This document shows positions 18,293 through 25,365 of a stretch of DNA of 64,000 nt, one piece after another. How positions within the stretch are numbered: the first letter of the stretch is position 1; every line of letters begins with the position of its first letter. The DNA comes from Domibacillus mangrovi (lineage in GTDB: Bacteria > Bacillota > Bacilli > Bacillales > Domibacillaceae), in the NCBI RefSeq assembly GCF_001906925.1, contig NZ_MRWQ01000004.1:62001-126000 (forward strand), read 5' to 3'. The notes beneath the pieces are model-generated. The model was not told the DNA's origin. It was given only the letters and a program-made list of their open reading frames with translations, and made no database searches. Both the position numbers and the translations under genes were made by a program.

Positions 18293-18535
18293 TCAAAGAA
18301 AAAAATCGTACCGATGAAGGTGCGATTTTTTTCGTATTATGCGTCCATTCATTACATATGTAGACTCAACCTTTTTGGAGACGGGTGCTTTTTCGCTAAT
18401 TTGAAGAGCATTTTGCAGATCATTGATCTCTTTTTGGATTTCAGGAGCGCTTTTTGTAGACAGCGTCAGTCTGTCTATCCTTGCTTTTTTGAGAAATTGG
18501 AACGATAATAAACGGGTTGCTTGTTTAGCCAGCAT
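18293..18535 (-). CDS. Possible small hypothetical protein
   Basis: An 80-codon frame opposite to its neighbours, rich in Lys/Glu/Gln with a plausible helix around residues 28-47 (SAPEIQKEINDLQNALQISE). No convincing ribosome binding site precedes the ATG, and its last codons run through the terminator hairpin. Its composition looks protein-like, but I cannot assign a family. It may be a chance frame. Confidence 0.3.
   Translation of the reverse strand: MLAKQATRLLSFQFLKKARIDRLTLSTKSAPEIQKEINDLQNALQISEKAPVSKKVESTYVMNGRIIRKKSHLHRYDFFL
18297..18334 (+). terminator. Intrinsic terminator after the symporter
   Basis: AAAAATCGTACC pairs with GGTGCGATTTTT (one wobble) around GATGAA and runs into a T-tract. 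Confidence 0.8.
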
Positions 18536-18583
18536 TAGCGTAGAATAGGGGTAAATTTTAGAGCTTTGAAGAGAGGGTTACAA

Positions 18584-19645
18584 ATGAAGAAAGAATCCAT
18601 TTACGGGTTGACTTTTGATCAACTGGAAGAATGGCTTATGGGATATGGGCATAAAAAGTTTCGTGCATCTCAAGTTTGGGATTGGCTATATAGGAAGCGG
18701 ATAACAAGCTTCACTGACATGATCGATGTCAATCAAGAGTGTGTTCAATTATTGGCTGATCACTTTGTCATACAAACATTAACTAAGCATATTAAGCAGG
18801 AATCTGCGGATGGGACGGTTAAGTTTTTGTTCAAGTTACATGATGGCAATTTGATCGAAACGGTATTGATGAGACATAAATTCGGTTTATCCGTTTGTGT
18901 CACAACGCAAGTCGGCTGTAACATCGGCTGTAGTTTTTGTGCGAGTGGATTATTAGCAAAAACACGTGATTTATCCAGCGGGGAAATCGTAGAACAAATT
19001 ATGAATGTGCAGCATCATTTGGATAAAGCGGATCAAGGTGAAAAAGTAAGTCATGTTGTGGTTATGGGAATTGGCGAGCCATTTGATAATTTTGATAATC
19101 TTATTAACTTCATAAGAGTTGTTATTGATCAAAAAGGACTTGAAATTGCAGCGAGACATATTACCGTGTCTACGAGCGGTCTTGCAGATAAAATTTATAA
19201 ATTTACCGATACGAAATTACCGGTGAATTTAGCCATATCATTGCATGCACCAAATGATGAACTTCGAACGCGGATTATGAAAATAAACCGTGCGATTCCG
19301 ATAGAAGAATTAATGAAGGCTGTTGACTACTATTTGGAAAAAACGAACCGGAGAATTACATTTGAATATATCTTGCTGAAAGATGTGAATGATCGTAAGG
19401 AAGACGCGCTTCAACTTGCTGAATTGATTGGAGAAAAGCGACAATACGTTAACTTAATTCCATATAATCCGGTTGATGAACATAGTCAGTACCAAAGAAG
19501 CGATCCGGAATCGGTGATGGCCTTTTATGATACGCTGAAAAAGAAAGGGATTAACTGTGTTGTTCGTCAAGAACATGGGACTGATATTGACGCTGCTTGT
19601 GGACAATTAAGAAGTAAACAAATTAAAAAAGCCCAAGCTCAATAA
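18584..19645 (+). CDS. RlmN-family radical SAM 23S rRNA methyltransferase (possible paralogue)
   Basis: A 353-residue protein. CNIGCSFC is the radical SAM CxxxCxxC cluster motif, [12 protein letters not shown] is the GEP motif, and AACGQL near the C-terminus holds the Cys that forms the methylated intermediate in RlmN and Cfr. The N-terminal [15 protein letters not shown] block is an RNA-binding helical region. The expected reaction is C2 methylation of A2503 in 23S rRNA, and possibly A37 of tRNA. It stands alone between terminators rather than in an rsmB-rlmN-prpC-prkC type cluster, and [20 protein letters not shown] departs from the usual STLGGLKRNL segment. It may therefore be a second copy; Cfr-like C8 activity is not excluded. 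The start at 18584 follows GAGAGGG. Confidence 0.8.
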   Translation: MKKESIYGLTFDQLEEWLMGYGHKKFRASQVWDWLYRKRITSFTDMIDVNQECVQLLADHFVIQTLTKHIKQESADGTVKFLFKLHDGNLIETVLMRHKFGLSVCVTTQVGCNIGCSFCASGLLAKTRDLSSGEIVEQIMNVQHHLDKADQGEKVSHVVVMGIGEPFDNFDNLINFIRVVIDQKGLEIAARHITVSTSGLADKIYKFTDTKLPVNLAISLHAPNDELRTRIMKINRAIPIEELMKAVDYYLEKTNRRITFEYILLKDVNDRKEDALQLAELIGEKRQYVNLIPYNPVDEHSQYQRSDPESVMAFYDTLKKKGINCVVRQEHGTDIDAACGQLRSKQIKKAQAQ

Positions 19646-19671
19646 CTGTCTTGTATTAGGATGAAAACGAC

Positions 19672-19717
19672 TATAGAAAAAGAAGCTAAGGGGTATCCTT
19701 TAGCTTCTTTTTCTATA
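19672..19717. terminator. Strong intrinsic terminator
   Basis: TATAGAAAAAGAAGCTAA pairs with TTTAGCTTCTTTTTCTATA around GGGGTATCC, directly downstream of the RlmN-like gene. Confidence 0.9.
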
Positions 19718-19791
19718 GCTACAAGTTTGTTGTGGTATTTTCCGATTTTGTGAATATAAGTATATCAGTGAATTAAATCTGTCAGATCATA

Positions 19792-19830
19792 AACGCATAT
19801 GGGGAAAGGTATCCATTTCCCATATGCGTT
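19792..19830. repeat. Long inverted repeat of unknown role
   Basis: AACGCATATGGGGAAA and TTTCCCATATGCGTT face each other over eight bases, with one bulged G. No T-tract follows, so it is not a simple terminator. It lies in the 450-base gap before the truncated ATP-binding gene. Confidence 0.6.
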
Positions 19831-19849
19831 ATTCAATTGGTTATACACT

Positions 19850-19887
19850 AAAACTATTTTAATGACTATGTTAAAATAGTTTTTTTG
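19850..19887 (+). terminator. Intrinsic terminator-like hairpin
   Basis: AAAACTATTTTAA and TTAAAATAGTTTT form a perfect 13-base-pair stem over eight bases, followed by more Ts. No gene ends immediately before it, so it may mark the end of a lost gene. The remaining 200 bases up to 20103 show no gene. Confidence 0.65.
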
Positions 19888-20102
19888 GTAGGGATGTAAA
19901 AAATAAATAAAGTCATATTTGTAGAACACTCACGTTCAGATTTATATATTAAAATAGTATCTTTCCCCTAGTGTAATTTATCCAATTTAGATGTTTTGAC
20001 AAAGAAAAAATCTATAAGCTATAGAGAGGAGAGAAGGTCTAAGCAAAAGATGATAAAATAAAACAACGAAGAAACAAATAGAGGATAAGAGGGAGATTGA
20101 AC

Positions 20103-21590
20103 TTGAATAAAAATATAAATCATCCACCTGATTATTCATCCGCTCCGCAGGATAACTTAATCTTAGAACATTACGGAATAAATGAACTTAATTTCGAATC
20201 TATTAAAAATTACCGATATAAATTTTCCGCCATTAAACCAAATCATCCATGGAATGGACTTGAAACAAAAGAGTTTTTATATAAAATCGGTGCATGGGGA
20301 AAGGTAAGAAATACGAGTAAGGAAGGCTTAACTCTCGCTGGATTATTGATGTTCAGTGAGGAAAGGATCATTACAGAGGTTTTGCCGCAGTATTTTCTTG
20401 AATATAGAGAAAGCCTAGAGGGCACGGATAAAGGGAATTGGTCTAAACGCTTTACTTCACAAGATGGGACTTGGTCAGGGAATGTATTTGATTTTTACTT
20501 TAAGGCCAGTGCTGAATTAGCTGCTGAGTATACTATTTTAGATGAAAATAATCGTTTTGATCAGTCTGATCGGTTTTGTTTACATGAAGCACTGATTAAT
20601 GCATTAGTTCACTCTGATTATGATGGAAGCGGCGGCATTGTCATTGAAAAAGAAAAAGATTTATTTCGATTTTCAAACCCTGGTCTTTTTCGTATATCAG
20701 TAGAACAAGCGTTAGAAGGTCATATTAGCAATCTTCGCAACCCTAACCTCTTTAAAATATTTATTTTAATTGGACTTTGTAAAAGGACCGGTTCGGGATT
20801 GAAAAGTATCGAAACAACATGGGAAAAGAATAGGGAGGGAGCTTTGGATATAGTCCAGGCACCAGATTCAAAGCGAACTATCCTCACGTTACATCTAAAA
20901 TTAAATTTGTTAGAGGAAGAAGAACAATTAGACGAAAATGCTCTTTTTATATTCCATGAAGACGAAGAACCTTTAACGAAGAACGTTGATGATAGTATAG
21001 ACTCCATAAATAAGAATGAAATCTCCGTTAATAGCGAAAAGGACTCCTGTATTAGTGGAAAGAACTCCATTATTATTACTGATAGCTCTATTAGTAGTGA
21101 TGATAACTCCGTTAATAGCGAAAAGGACTCCTATATTAACAATGATATCTCCGTTAATAGCGAGGATGACTCCTATAATAAAGAGGAGTATCCATTTGTT
21201 CGCGCCTTCAACTCCGACAATAGTGAATTGCGTGTAACGGGCCATGAAAACACACATATAACGGCAAGTGATTCGGCATATGAACAAAAAGAAAAAGCAG
21301 CAGACCCTTCTTCTTCAAAGGGAGTAGAGGAAGAACTATGGAAGATTTCAGAACTTGCCAGAAGAAAAAGACGCTTGCAGCCAAGTACGATGGAAGAGAT
21401 GATCGTTAAACTATGCACCCAAAAGCCACTAATGTTAAAAGATTTGGCGTACTTATTAGAGCGAACACCTGATGGATTAAGAAATAATTATTTAGCTAAG
21501 CTACTAAGTAAAGGGAAGGTAAGGCTAAAATATCCGGATCAATTAAATCATCCGAAGCAAGCTTACATGGTCATCGAAAAGAAAGACTAA
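20103..21590 (+). CDS. Schlafen/AlbA_2-associated ATP-binding protein, lacking the AlbA_2 domain
   Basis: A 495-residue protein starting at TTG 20103, seven to eight bases after AGAGGGAG (a TTG at 20097 is also open). Residues about 20-290 match the region that normally follows an AlbA_2 domain in COG2865-like proteins: RNTSKEGLTLAGLLMFSEER, then a GHKL-type ATPase with HEALINALVHSDY (N-box) and FSNPGLFRIS (G1-like). The AlbA_2 DNA-binding half expected before it is absent, and upstream DNA does not encode it. Residues about 307-362 are four 14-residue acidic Ser/Asn/Asp repeats. The C-terminus (about 435-495) is a winged helix (KPLMLKDLAYLLERTPDGLR). It is either a truncated regulator or a shortened functional form. 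Confidence 0.75.
   Translation: MNKNINHPPDYSSAPQDNLILEHYGINELNFESIKNYRYKFSAIKPNHPWNGLETKEFLYKIGAWGKVRNTSKEGLTLAGLLMFSEERIITEVLPQYFLEYRESLEGTDKGNWSKRFTSQDGTWSGNVFDFYFKASAELAAEYTILDENNRFDQSDRFCLHEALINALVHSDYDGSGGIVIEKEKDLFRFSNPGLFRISVEQALEGHISNLRNPNLFKIFILIGLCKRTGSGLKSIETTWEKNREGALDIVQAPDSKRTILTLHLKLNLLEEEEQLDENALFIFHEDEEPLTKNVDDSIDSINKNEISVNSEKDSCISGKNSIIITDSSISSDDNSVNSEKDSYINNDISVNSEDDSYNKEEYPFVRAFNSDNSELRVTGHENTHITASDSAYEQKEKAADPSSSKGVEEELWKISELARRKRRLQPSTMEEMIVKLCTQKPLMLKDLAYLLERTPDGLRNNYLAKLLSKGKVRLKYPDQLNHPKQAYMVIEKKD
21021..21188 (+). repeat. Four 42-bp tandem coding repeats
   Basis: Four in-frame units encode ISVNSEKDSCISGK, NSIIITDSSISSDD, NSVNSEKDSYINND and ISVNSEDDSYNKEE. Units 1, 3 and 4 share CTCCGTTAATAGCGA, while unit 2 has diverged. 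The region is a disordered linker between the ATPase and winged-helix parts and is a candidate for length variation between strains. Confidence 0.8.
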
Positions 21591-21664
21591 TGATTGTAGA
21601 TAGGTCTTTAATAGAGAATGAAAAATATTTCTAAAAATTAATGTTGATAAGGAGCAATAGATAA

Positions 21665-21901
21665 ATGGGACAATGCAGTATCGATCACTCACAAGAGGAT
21701 GTTATACAAAAACTTGAAAGCCAGCGGGACTTTTTATCAGCAGCTTTGTACGAAGAGGTGCAGTTATATTTAAAGAATGAGCATGTACAGGAAGCATTAA
21801 ATGAATTATTTCATATATTAAAAAAATATGACTTAGCTTCTAAAGAGGAGCAGGAAGAGCGAAATCAAAAATTAGTGTACTTGATAAACAGTAACAAGTG
21901 A
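21665..21901 (+). CDS. Small helical hypothetical protein
   Basis: A 78-residue, strongly charged, probably all-helical protein starting at ATG after AAGGAGCAATAGATA. Stretches such as SQRDFLSAALYEEVQLYLKN and EALNELFHILKKYDLAS suggest two amphipathic helices and a soluble cytosolic product. I do not recognise the family. It is followed 79 bases later by a small membrane protein, and the pair may be co-transcribed. Confidence 0.65.
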   Translation: MGQCSIDHSQEDVIQKLESQRDFLSAALYEEVQLYLKNEHVQEALNELFHILKKYDLASKEEQEERNQKLVYLINSNK

Positions 21902-21979
21902 GCAAAAGAATAATAGCCCATTCCATTGAATAAAAGTAAATGAAAAGGCATGTAGATGAATAGACAAAGGAGGAGAAAA

Positions 21980-22225
21980 ATGGATTTCTTCTTAGGTGGT
22001 CTTGGTTTATGGATATTGATTGGATCTGCCTTTCTTTTATTTATATGGGGGCTATGGAAAAAATCGTGGAGAGCGTTAGTCTGGAGTGGGATAGCTCTCT
22101 TACCGTCAATACTATCTATATACATTGGAGGTACAGAAGGATGGCTTAAGGTGTCTGTCATTTTGCCATTGGTACTTTTTGTTCGAGCTTACTACATGAA
22201 AAAAAGAATGGCGCGACTGCTATGA
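21980..22225 (+). CDS. Small three-helix membrane protein
   Basis: An 81-residue protein starting at ATG 21980 after AAAGGAGGAGAAAA. It has three hydrophobic segments (about residues 3-23, 30-48 and 55-72) and a basic C-terminus (MKKRMARLL), consistent with a small integral membrane protein. No family is recognised. A terminator follows. Confidence 0.7.
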   Translation: MDFFLGGLGLWILIGSAFLLFIWGLWKKSWRALVWSGIALLPSILSIYIGGTEGWLKVSVILPLVLFVRAYYMKKRMARLL

Positions 22226-22241
22226 AGCCTTATTAATATTG

Positions 22242-22270
22242 AAAACTGCTTTGCTTTTGAAGCAGTTTTT
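22242..22270 (+). terminator. Intrinsic terminator
   Basis: AAAACTGCTT and AAGCAGTTTT pair around an eight-base loop followed by a T. Confidence 0.85.
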
Positions 22271-22327
22271 CGGTTATATTTAATAAGATATACTATGATA
22301 AAATAAAATATGGTAAAGTGGAAGCCT

Positions 22328-22714
22328 TTGAACTACCCACCACTTAGAGCTAACGCTTGAAGTGGGGGATTCCTGCGAACACTAGTGTATCCACTAGTTA
22401 TTGAGCAGGCTCTACCCGCAGTCCCTGCGGTGAAAGCACAAAATATCTTGTACGTTGGACTCGCCACAGGCCCTACCTTAGCTTGGTTTTCGCCACTTCG
22501 GTATGTGTGGGGGATTAGAACGTTGAAGATTTTACCTAGCAGACGTTTTTTCCTGCTAGAACCTCATATCTTCAGTTTTCAAAGAACAACTTGTACAGGA
22601 GGATTATACCATACAAACACATGTTTCGCTATGCGAAAAGGCGATTCATCTCCCACTTGTTTTTGGGCTACGCCCTGAACAAAATGGAAGAGGGAGTCTT
22701 CTCGCCTAAAAAAG
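22328..22714 (-). mobile_element. Non-autonomous IS200/IS605-type element (no tnpB)
   Basis: Both ends match the tnpB element at 59326-60885. The right-end side starts TTGAACTACCCACCACTTAG with the GCTTGAAGTGGGGGATTCCT hairpin and CCGCAGTCCCTGCGG. The left-end side ends in GGAGTCTTCTCGCCTAAAAA, with the subterminal GGCGATTCATCTCCCACTT block. The centre is only about 250 bases and has no intact tnpB or tnpA. ATAAA (complement TTTAT) abuts the left end, as in the larger element. The frame at 22385-22678 inside it looks fortuitous. The element could be moved only by a transposase acting in trans. Confidence 0.75.
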
Positions 22715-22742
22715 ATAAAAATATTAAAAAGGTGGTTTTAAC

Positions 22743-23093
22743 ATGACGATTCAAAATGAAAACACAGCTTTACCTCCTAAGACGTGTACGATAGAGCGTT
22801 TAGTAACGGTGAAAGAGGACGTTAAGAAAGTATTGAATGGCGAAAAAACAGCTACGCGCCGCAATGGTCGCTATGCGGATATTGGCGAAGTGATGACGCT
22901 TGATGGTCGAGACTTTGTAGTGGAACGCGTGTATTCGCAATCGCTCGGTGAATTAACAGATGAGCATGCTAAGCAAGAAGGGTATGCGACGGTTGAAGAA
23001 TATAAAAATTCAATTTTATCGTATCATCCAAATATGCCTTGGCTTCCGCAAATGCGTGTATGGGTACATGAATTCCGGGCTGTTCAGAATTGA
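22743..23093 (+). CDS. ASCH/PUA-like domain protein
   Basis: A 116-residue protein, ATG 22743 after AAGGTGGTTTTAAC. The pattern VKKVLNGEKTATRRNGRYAD, then GEVMTLDGRDFVVERVYSQ and LTDEHAKQEGYATVEEYKNS follows the ASCH domain, a beta-barrel relative of PUA that binds RNA or nucleosides; some members deacetylate N4-acetylcytidine. Function cannot be specified further. It lies right beside the non-autonomous element and 12 bases before a membrane protein gene, probably in one transcript. Confidence 0.7.
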   Translation: MTIQNENTALPPKTCTIERLVTVKEDVKKVLNGEKTATRRNGRYADIGEVMTLDGRDFVVERVYSQSLGELTDEHAKQEGYATVEEYKNSILSYHPNMPWLPQMRVWVHEFRAVQN

Positions 23094-23105
23094 TTTAAGT
23101 AAAGG

Positions 23106-23546
23106 GTGAATACGATTTATCAAGTCATATTGTTTTTGCACATTTTTAGTGCAATCTTGTCCATCGGCCCGTTCTTTGTACTTGTGCCGATGATTCCAAC
23201 AATGCGGGCAGCGGATCATAGAGGGCTGCTTGCGTATTTGTCATTGTTCAAATTAACCGTCCGTCTCGTGAAACATGCCGGTCATGTACTCGTGACGACG
23301 GGTGTTTTGCTTATCTGGAAAAGTGCGTGGTCTTGGTCGACATCGTGGGTTGTTATGACGATTGCAGTTATGATCAGCTCTGTGTTTTTCCTGGCACGTG
23401 CGTTTTCACCGGTTATTTGTAAGTTTCACGCGCAGAAAATAAGTCAAGATCAGTTAATAAGCAAGCTGCATCGTTCTGTCTGGATTTATATTGGCTTACT
23501 CATGATCATGTTATGGTTCATGGTTGCAAAACCGGTTCTTTGGTGA
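23106..23546 (+). CDS. Four-helix integral membrane protein
   Basis: A 146-residue protein with four hydrophobic segments (about residues 5-30, 47-72, 80-100 and 122-144). GTG at 23106 is the only reasonable start, just after an AAAGGG site. His at residues 12 and 57 and the overall layout recall DUF2269-like small membrane proteins, but I cannot confirm that. Its cargo or cofactor is unknown. Confidence 0.65.
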   Translation: MNTIYQVILFLHIFSAILSIGPFFVLVPMIPTMRAADHRGLLAYLSLFKLTVRLVKHAGHVLVTTGVLLIWKSAWSWSTSWVVMTIAVMISSVFFLARAFSPVICKFHAQKISQDQLISKLHRSVWIYIGLLMIMLWFMVAKPVLW

Positions 23547-23656
23547 AATAAAAAAGATCTGACATAAGAAGTATTTATAAATGAATACGTCTAGTTTGAT
23601 TTTATTTATTATTTCCCATCAAAAAACGAGTGGCATTTCTTAAATTGCCTTGTGTT

Positions 23657-23793
23657 CTAATTGTTCGAGCTGAAGCTACTATTTACTCTTTTGGGCGGAT
23701 GTGAATTATTCCTAGCCCATATTTTTTCCATTGGTTCGATCTTTTTTTGCAACGAGGCATTTTCCTGTTTAAATGACCGAATGCCTTTGTGTT
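23657..23793 (-). pseudogene. Possible relic of an IS66-type transposase N-terminus
   Basis: Translation gives FKQENASLQKKIEPMEKI followed by ARNNSHPPKR, comparable with the coiled coil plus NSxNSSKPPSSD region of IS66 TnpC. The frame has no start codon and is broken by stops on both sides. The match is short, so this is tentative. Confidence 0.25.
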
Positions 23794-24134
23794 AAATTGG
23801 TAAATGCTGTTTATGAATCGTCCTGATAATAAGAAGATTTTTTCCTCCGCTGTCCTGTGACGGCACGGATTTCCCCTAAATTCCTACCCTACGGCTTTAA
23901 AACTAGATGAAGCAACACTTATAAGTTATATGGAGAAACTATAATTGAGATATTTTTGAAGAAGACTTATTGTAGATTCAAATAGTCATTAATGAAAAAA
24001 GTACCTAGATAAACTATTTAAATGTGATAATTTATGCGTTGCATCATTGTTTCCATGCTCTTTAGAGAAAGGTGTTCATCTGAACAGTTCGTATATCATT
24101 CAGCAAGTGATGGAAAAAGCGGAGAGGAAGATGA

Positions 24135-24179
24135 TTAACTAAAGCTTATATTTCAAATTGAAATATAAGCTTTAGTTAA
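24135..24179. repeat. Perfect 22-bp palindrome
   Basis: TTAACTAAAGCTTATATTTC and its exact complement face each other across a five-base centre (AAATT, itself part of the 22-base arms around a single A). It lies downstream of cotD. It lacks a clear T-tract on the cotD strand but may act as a 3' end or a barrier. Confidence 0.7.
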
Positions 24180-24215
24180 AAAATACTTAGGTAATCTGTC
24201 ATTGATCTCTTGCGT

Positions 24216-24551
24216 TCAACGGCAACGATTGCAGCAGTTACCACCGCGCATTGGGTTTGTATAACTCTGATTTGGGGAGCTATTGTCCATACCATGCATT
24301 GGGTTTGTATAACTCTGATTTGGATGGCTATTGTCCATACCACGCATCGGATTTGTATAACCCGGACTAGTATAGCCGTTGTCCATAACGACGTTTCTTG
24401 TTACAGGTTGATAAATGTGACGGGGAACGTTAACGATATGTTGGCGGTTGACATTTATGATCGGATGAATAACAGGGACCTCACGAGTTGTATAATAATC
24501 ACGTACCACACATTGTGGCGGACAAATAACAGGTCGAACATGACGATTCAT
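24216..24551 (-). CDS. cotD: Spore coat protein CotD family
   Basis: A 111-residue protein beginning MNRHVRPVICPPQCVVRDYY, with the IHPIINVNRQHIVNVPRHIY block typical of CotD. The ATG at 24551 is preferred because TTGGAGGTG lies seven to eight bases upstream; longer frames add unrelated residues. The C-terminal half carries three near-identical 16-residue units (PNQSYTNPMHGMDNSS type) and ends in NCCNRCR, giving Cys for cross-linking. CotD is an inner coat protein made late in the mother cell under sigma-K, so this gene marks the organism as a spore former. A sigma-K promoter could not be confidently placed. Confidence 0.85.
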   Translation of the reverse strand: MNRHVRPVICPPQCVVRDYYTTREVPVIHPIINVNRQHIVNVPRHIYQPVTRNVVMDNGYTSPGYTNPMRGMDNSHPNQSYTNPMHGMDNSSPNQSYTNPMRGGNCCNRCR

Positions 24552-24645
24552 TCTACATTCACCTCCAAGTTTATATACTTGCATTAGATGCATGCCGCGT
24601 CGTTCCTGCAACGGACAAATATCATGGTCGTTAAAAAATACTTAA

Positions 24646-24693
24646 AAAATAGCTGACTCAAAACCTAAATTTTTCAGGTAAGTCAGCTATTTT
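24646..24693. terminator. Intrinsic terminator-like hairpin upstream of cotD
   Basis: AAAATAGCTGACT pairs exactly with AGTCAGCTATTTT over a 22-base loop, with A/T tracts on both sides. On the minus strand it lies between the DUF1641 gene and cotD, so it may terminate transcription from the formate dehydrogenase operon. Confidence 0.7.
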
Positions 24694-24829
24694 AAATCTT
24701 GTATTAAGTCGAACTTTCTTTTAGTGCCCATGATCTGGGCTATGAAATTGGTGCAATGGCAATAGAATGAGTGCATAGTAGGGAATGGTATCATCTATGA
24801 AAATTATTTTTTCTTTAAATTTCACGTAT

Positions 24830-24858
24830 AAACCACCCGCTCAATGAACAGGTGGTTT
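24830..24858 (-). terminator. Short hairpin after the DUF1641 gene
   Basis: AAACCACC pairs with GGTGGTTT ten bases beyond the DUF1641 stop; the following sequence has only a short T stretch. Confidence 0.5.
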
Positions 24859-24867
24859 GTGCGTTTC

Positions 24868-25347
24868 TTATTTTTCCAACTCTTTGCCCATCCCTTTTAA
24901 GAAATGGATGCCGAATCGGACTGCGCGGTTAATATCAGGGTCATTGATCAATTTAAGAAGGCTCAGTATGTTTATTTTTTCATCTTTTTCCATTTGCTGC
25001 TCTGCTGCTTTCAACCCGCTTTGCACACTTCCAGCAAGCTTTGCTGTGACGTCTGGATCTATACTTGCCAGTGCACCAGAAGCGTTCATTGCATGATTAA
25101 TCAAATTGGTAACCGGTTCACGTGCTACTTGATCGAGAGCTATTTTGGTGATATCTTCTTTTGCTTGAAGCATCGAGCTGGCGGCATCAAGCACACCGAT
25201 CGCATGAAGATCTCCAATGATGGTAATGATTTTGTTAAGCGCATCATCGTGTTCAGTCAGCAATGTTTGAAGTTCTTCTAGTGAATTCTGCCTCTTTTGT
25301 TCCGGTGTTACTTCCGTTTTCACAATCGACGTAATCGGTTTTGCCAT
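24868..25347 (-). CDS. DUF1641 protein paired with formate dehydrogenase (YrhD-like)
   Basis: A 159-residue protein starting at ATG 25347 (AAAGGTGTGAGATTG upstream). The C-terminal block LLKLINDPDINRAVRFGIHF followed by LKGMGKELEK is the DUF1641 signature; the rest is helical (LEELQTLLTEHDDALNKIIT). It follows fdhA by 18 bases, matching the yrhE-yrhD pair of Bacillus subtilis. The role is unknown; it could be a small subunit or an assembly partner of the formate dehydrogenase. Confidence 0.85.
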   Translation of the reverse strand: MAKPITSIVKTEVTPEQKRQNSLEELQTLLTEHDDALNKIITIIGDLHAIGVLDAASSMLQAKEDITKIALDQVAREPVTNLINHAMNASGALASIDPDVTAKLAGSVQSGLKAAEQQMEKDEKINILSLLKLINDPDINRAVRFGIHFLKGMGKELEK

Positions 25348-25365
25348 CAATCTCACACCTTTCTT

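Larger units (their letters stand above)
23547..24215. other. Gene-poor interval with decayed coding relics
   Basis: No intact gene is visible in these 670 bases. A minus-strand frame (about 23657-23793) resembles the N-terminus of IS66-type transposases. A plus-strand frame ending at 24139 (SSYIIQQVMEKAERKMIN) has no start and may be a chance or decayed C-terminus. A long palindrome closes the interval. Confidence 0.45.

Noticed and set aside
20973-21287. Long antisense frames and a second sense frame across 20.7-21.4 kb
   Set aside because: They are opened by the 42-bp tandem repeats of the ATP-binding gene and have repetitive, unprotein-like translations.
22385-22678. 97-codon open frame inside the short IS605-type element
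   Set aside because: No ribosome binding site, no family resemblance, and it overlaps terminal hairpins shared with the tnpB element.
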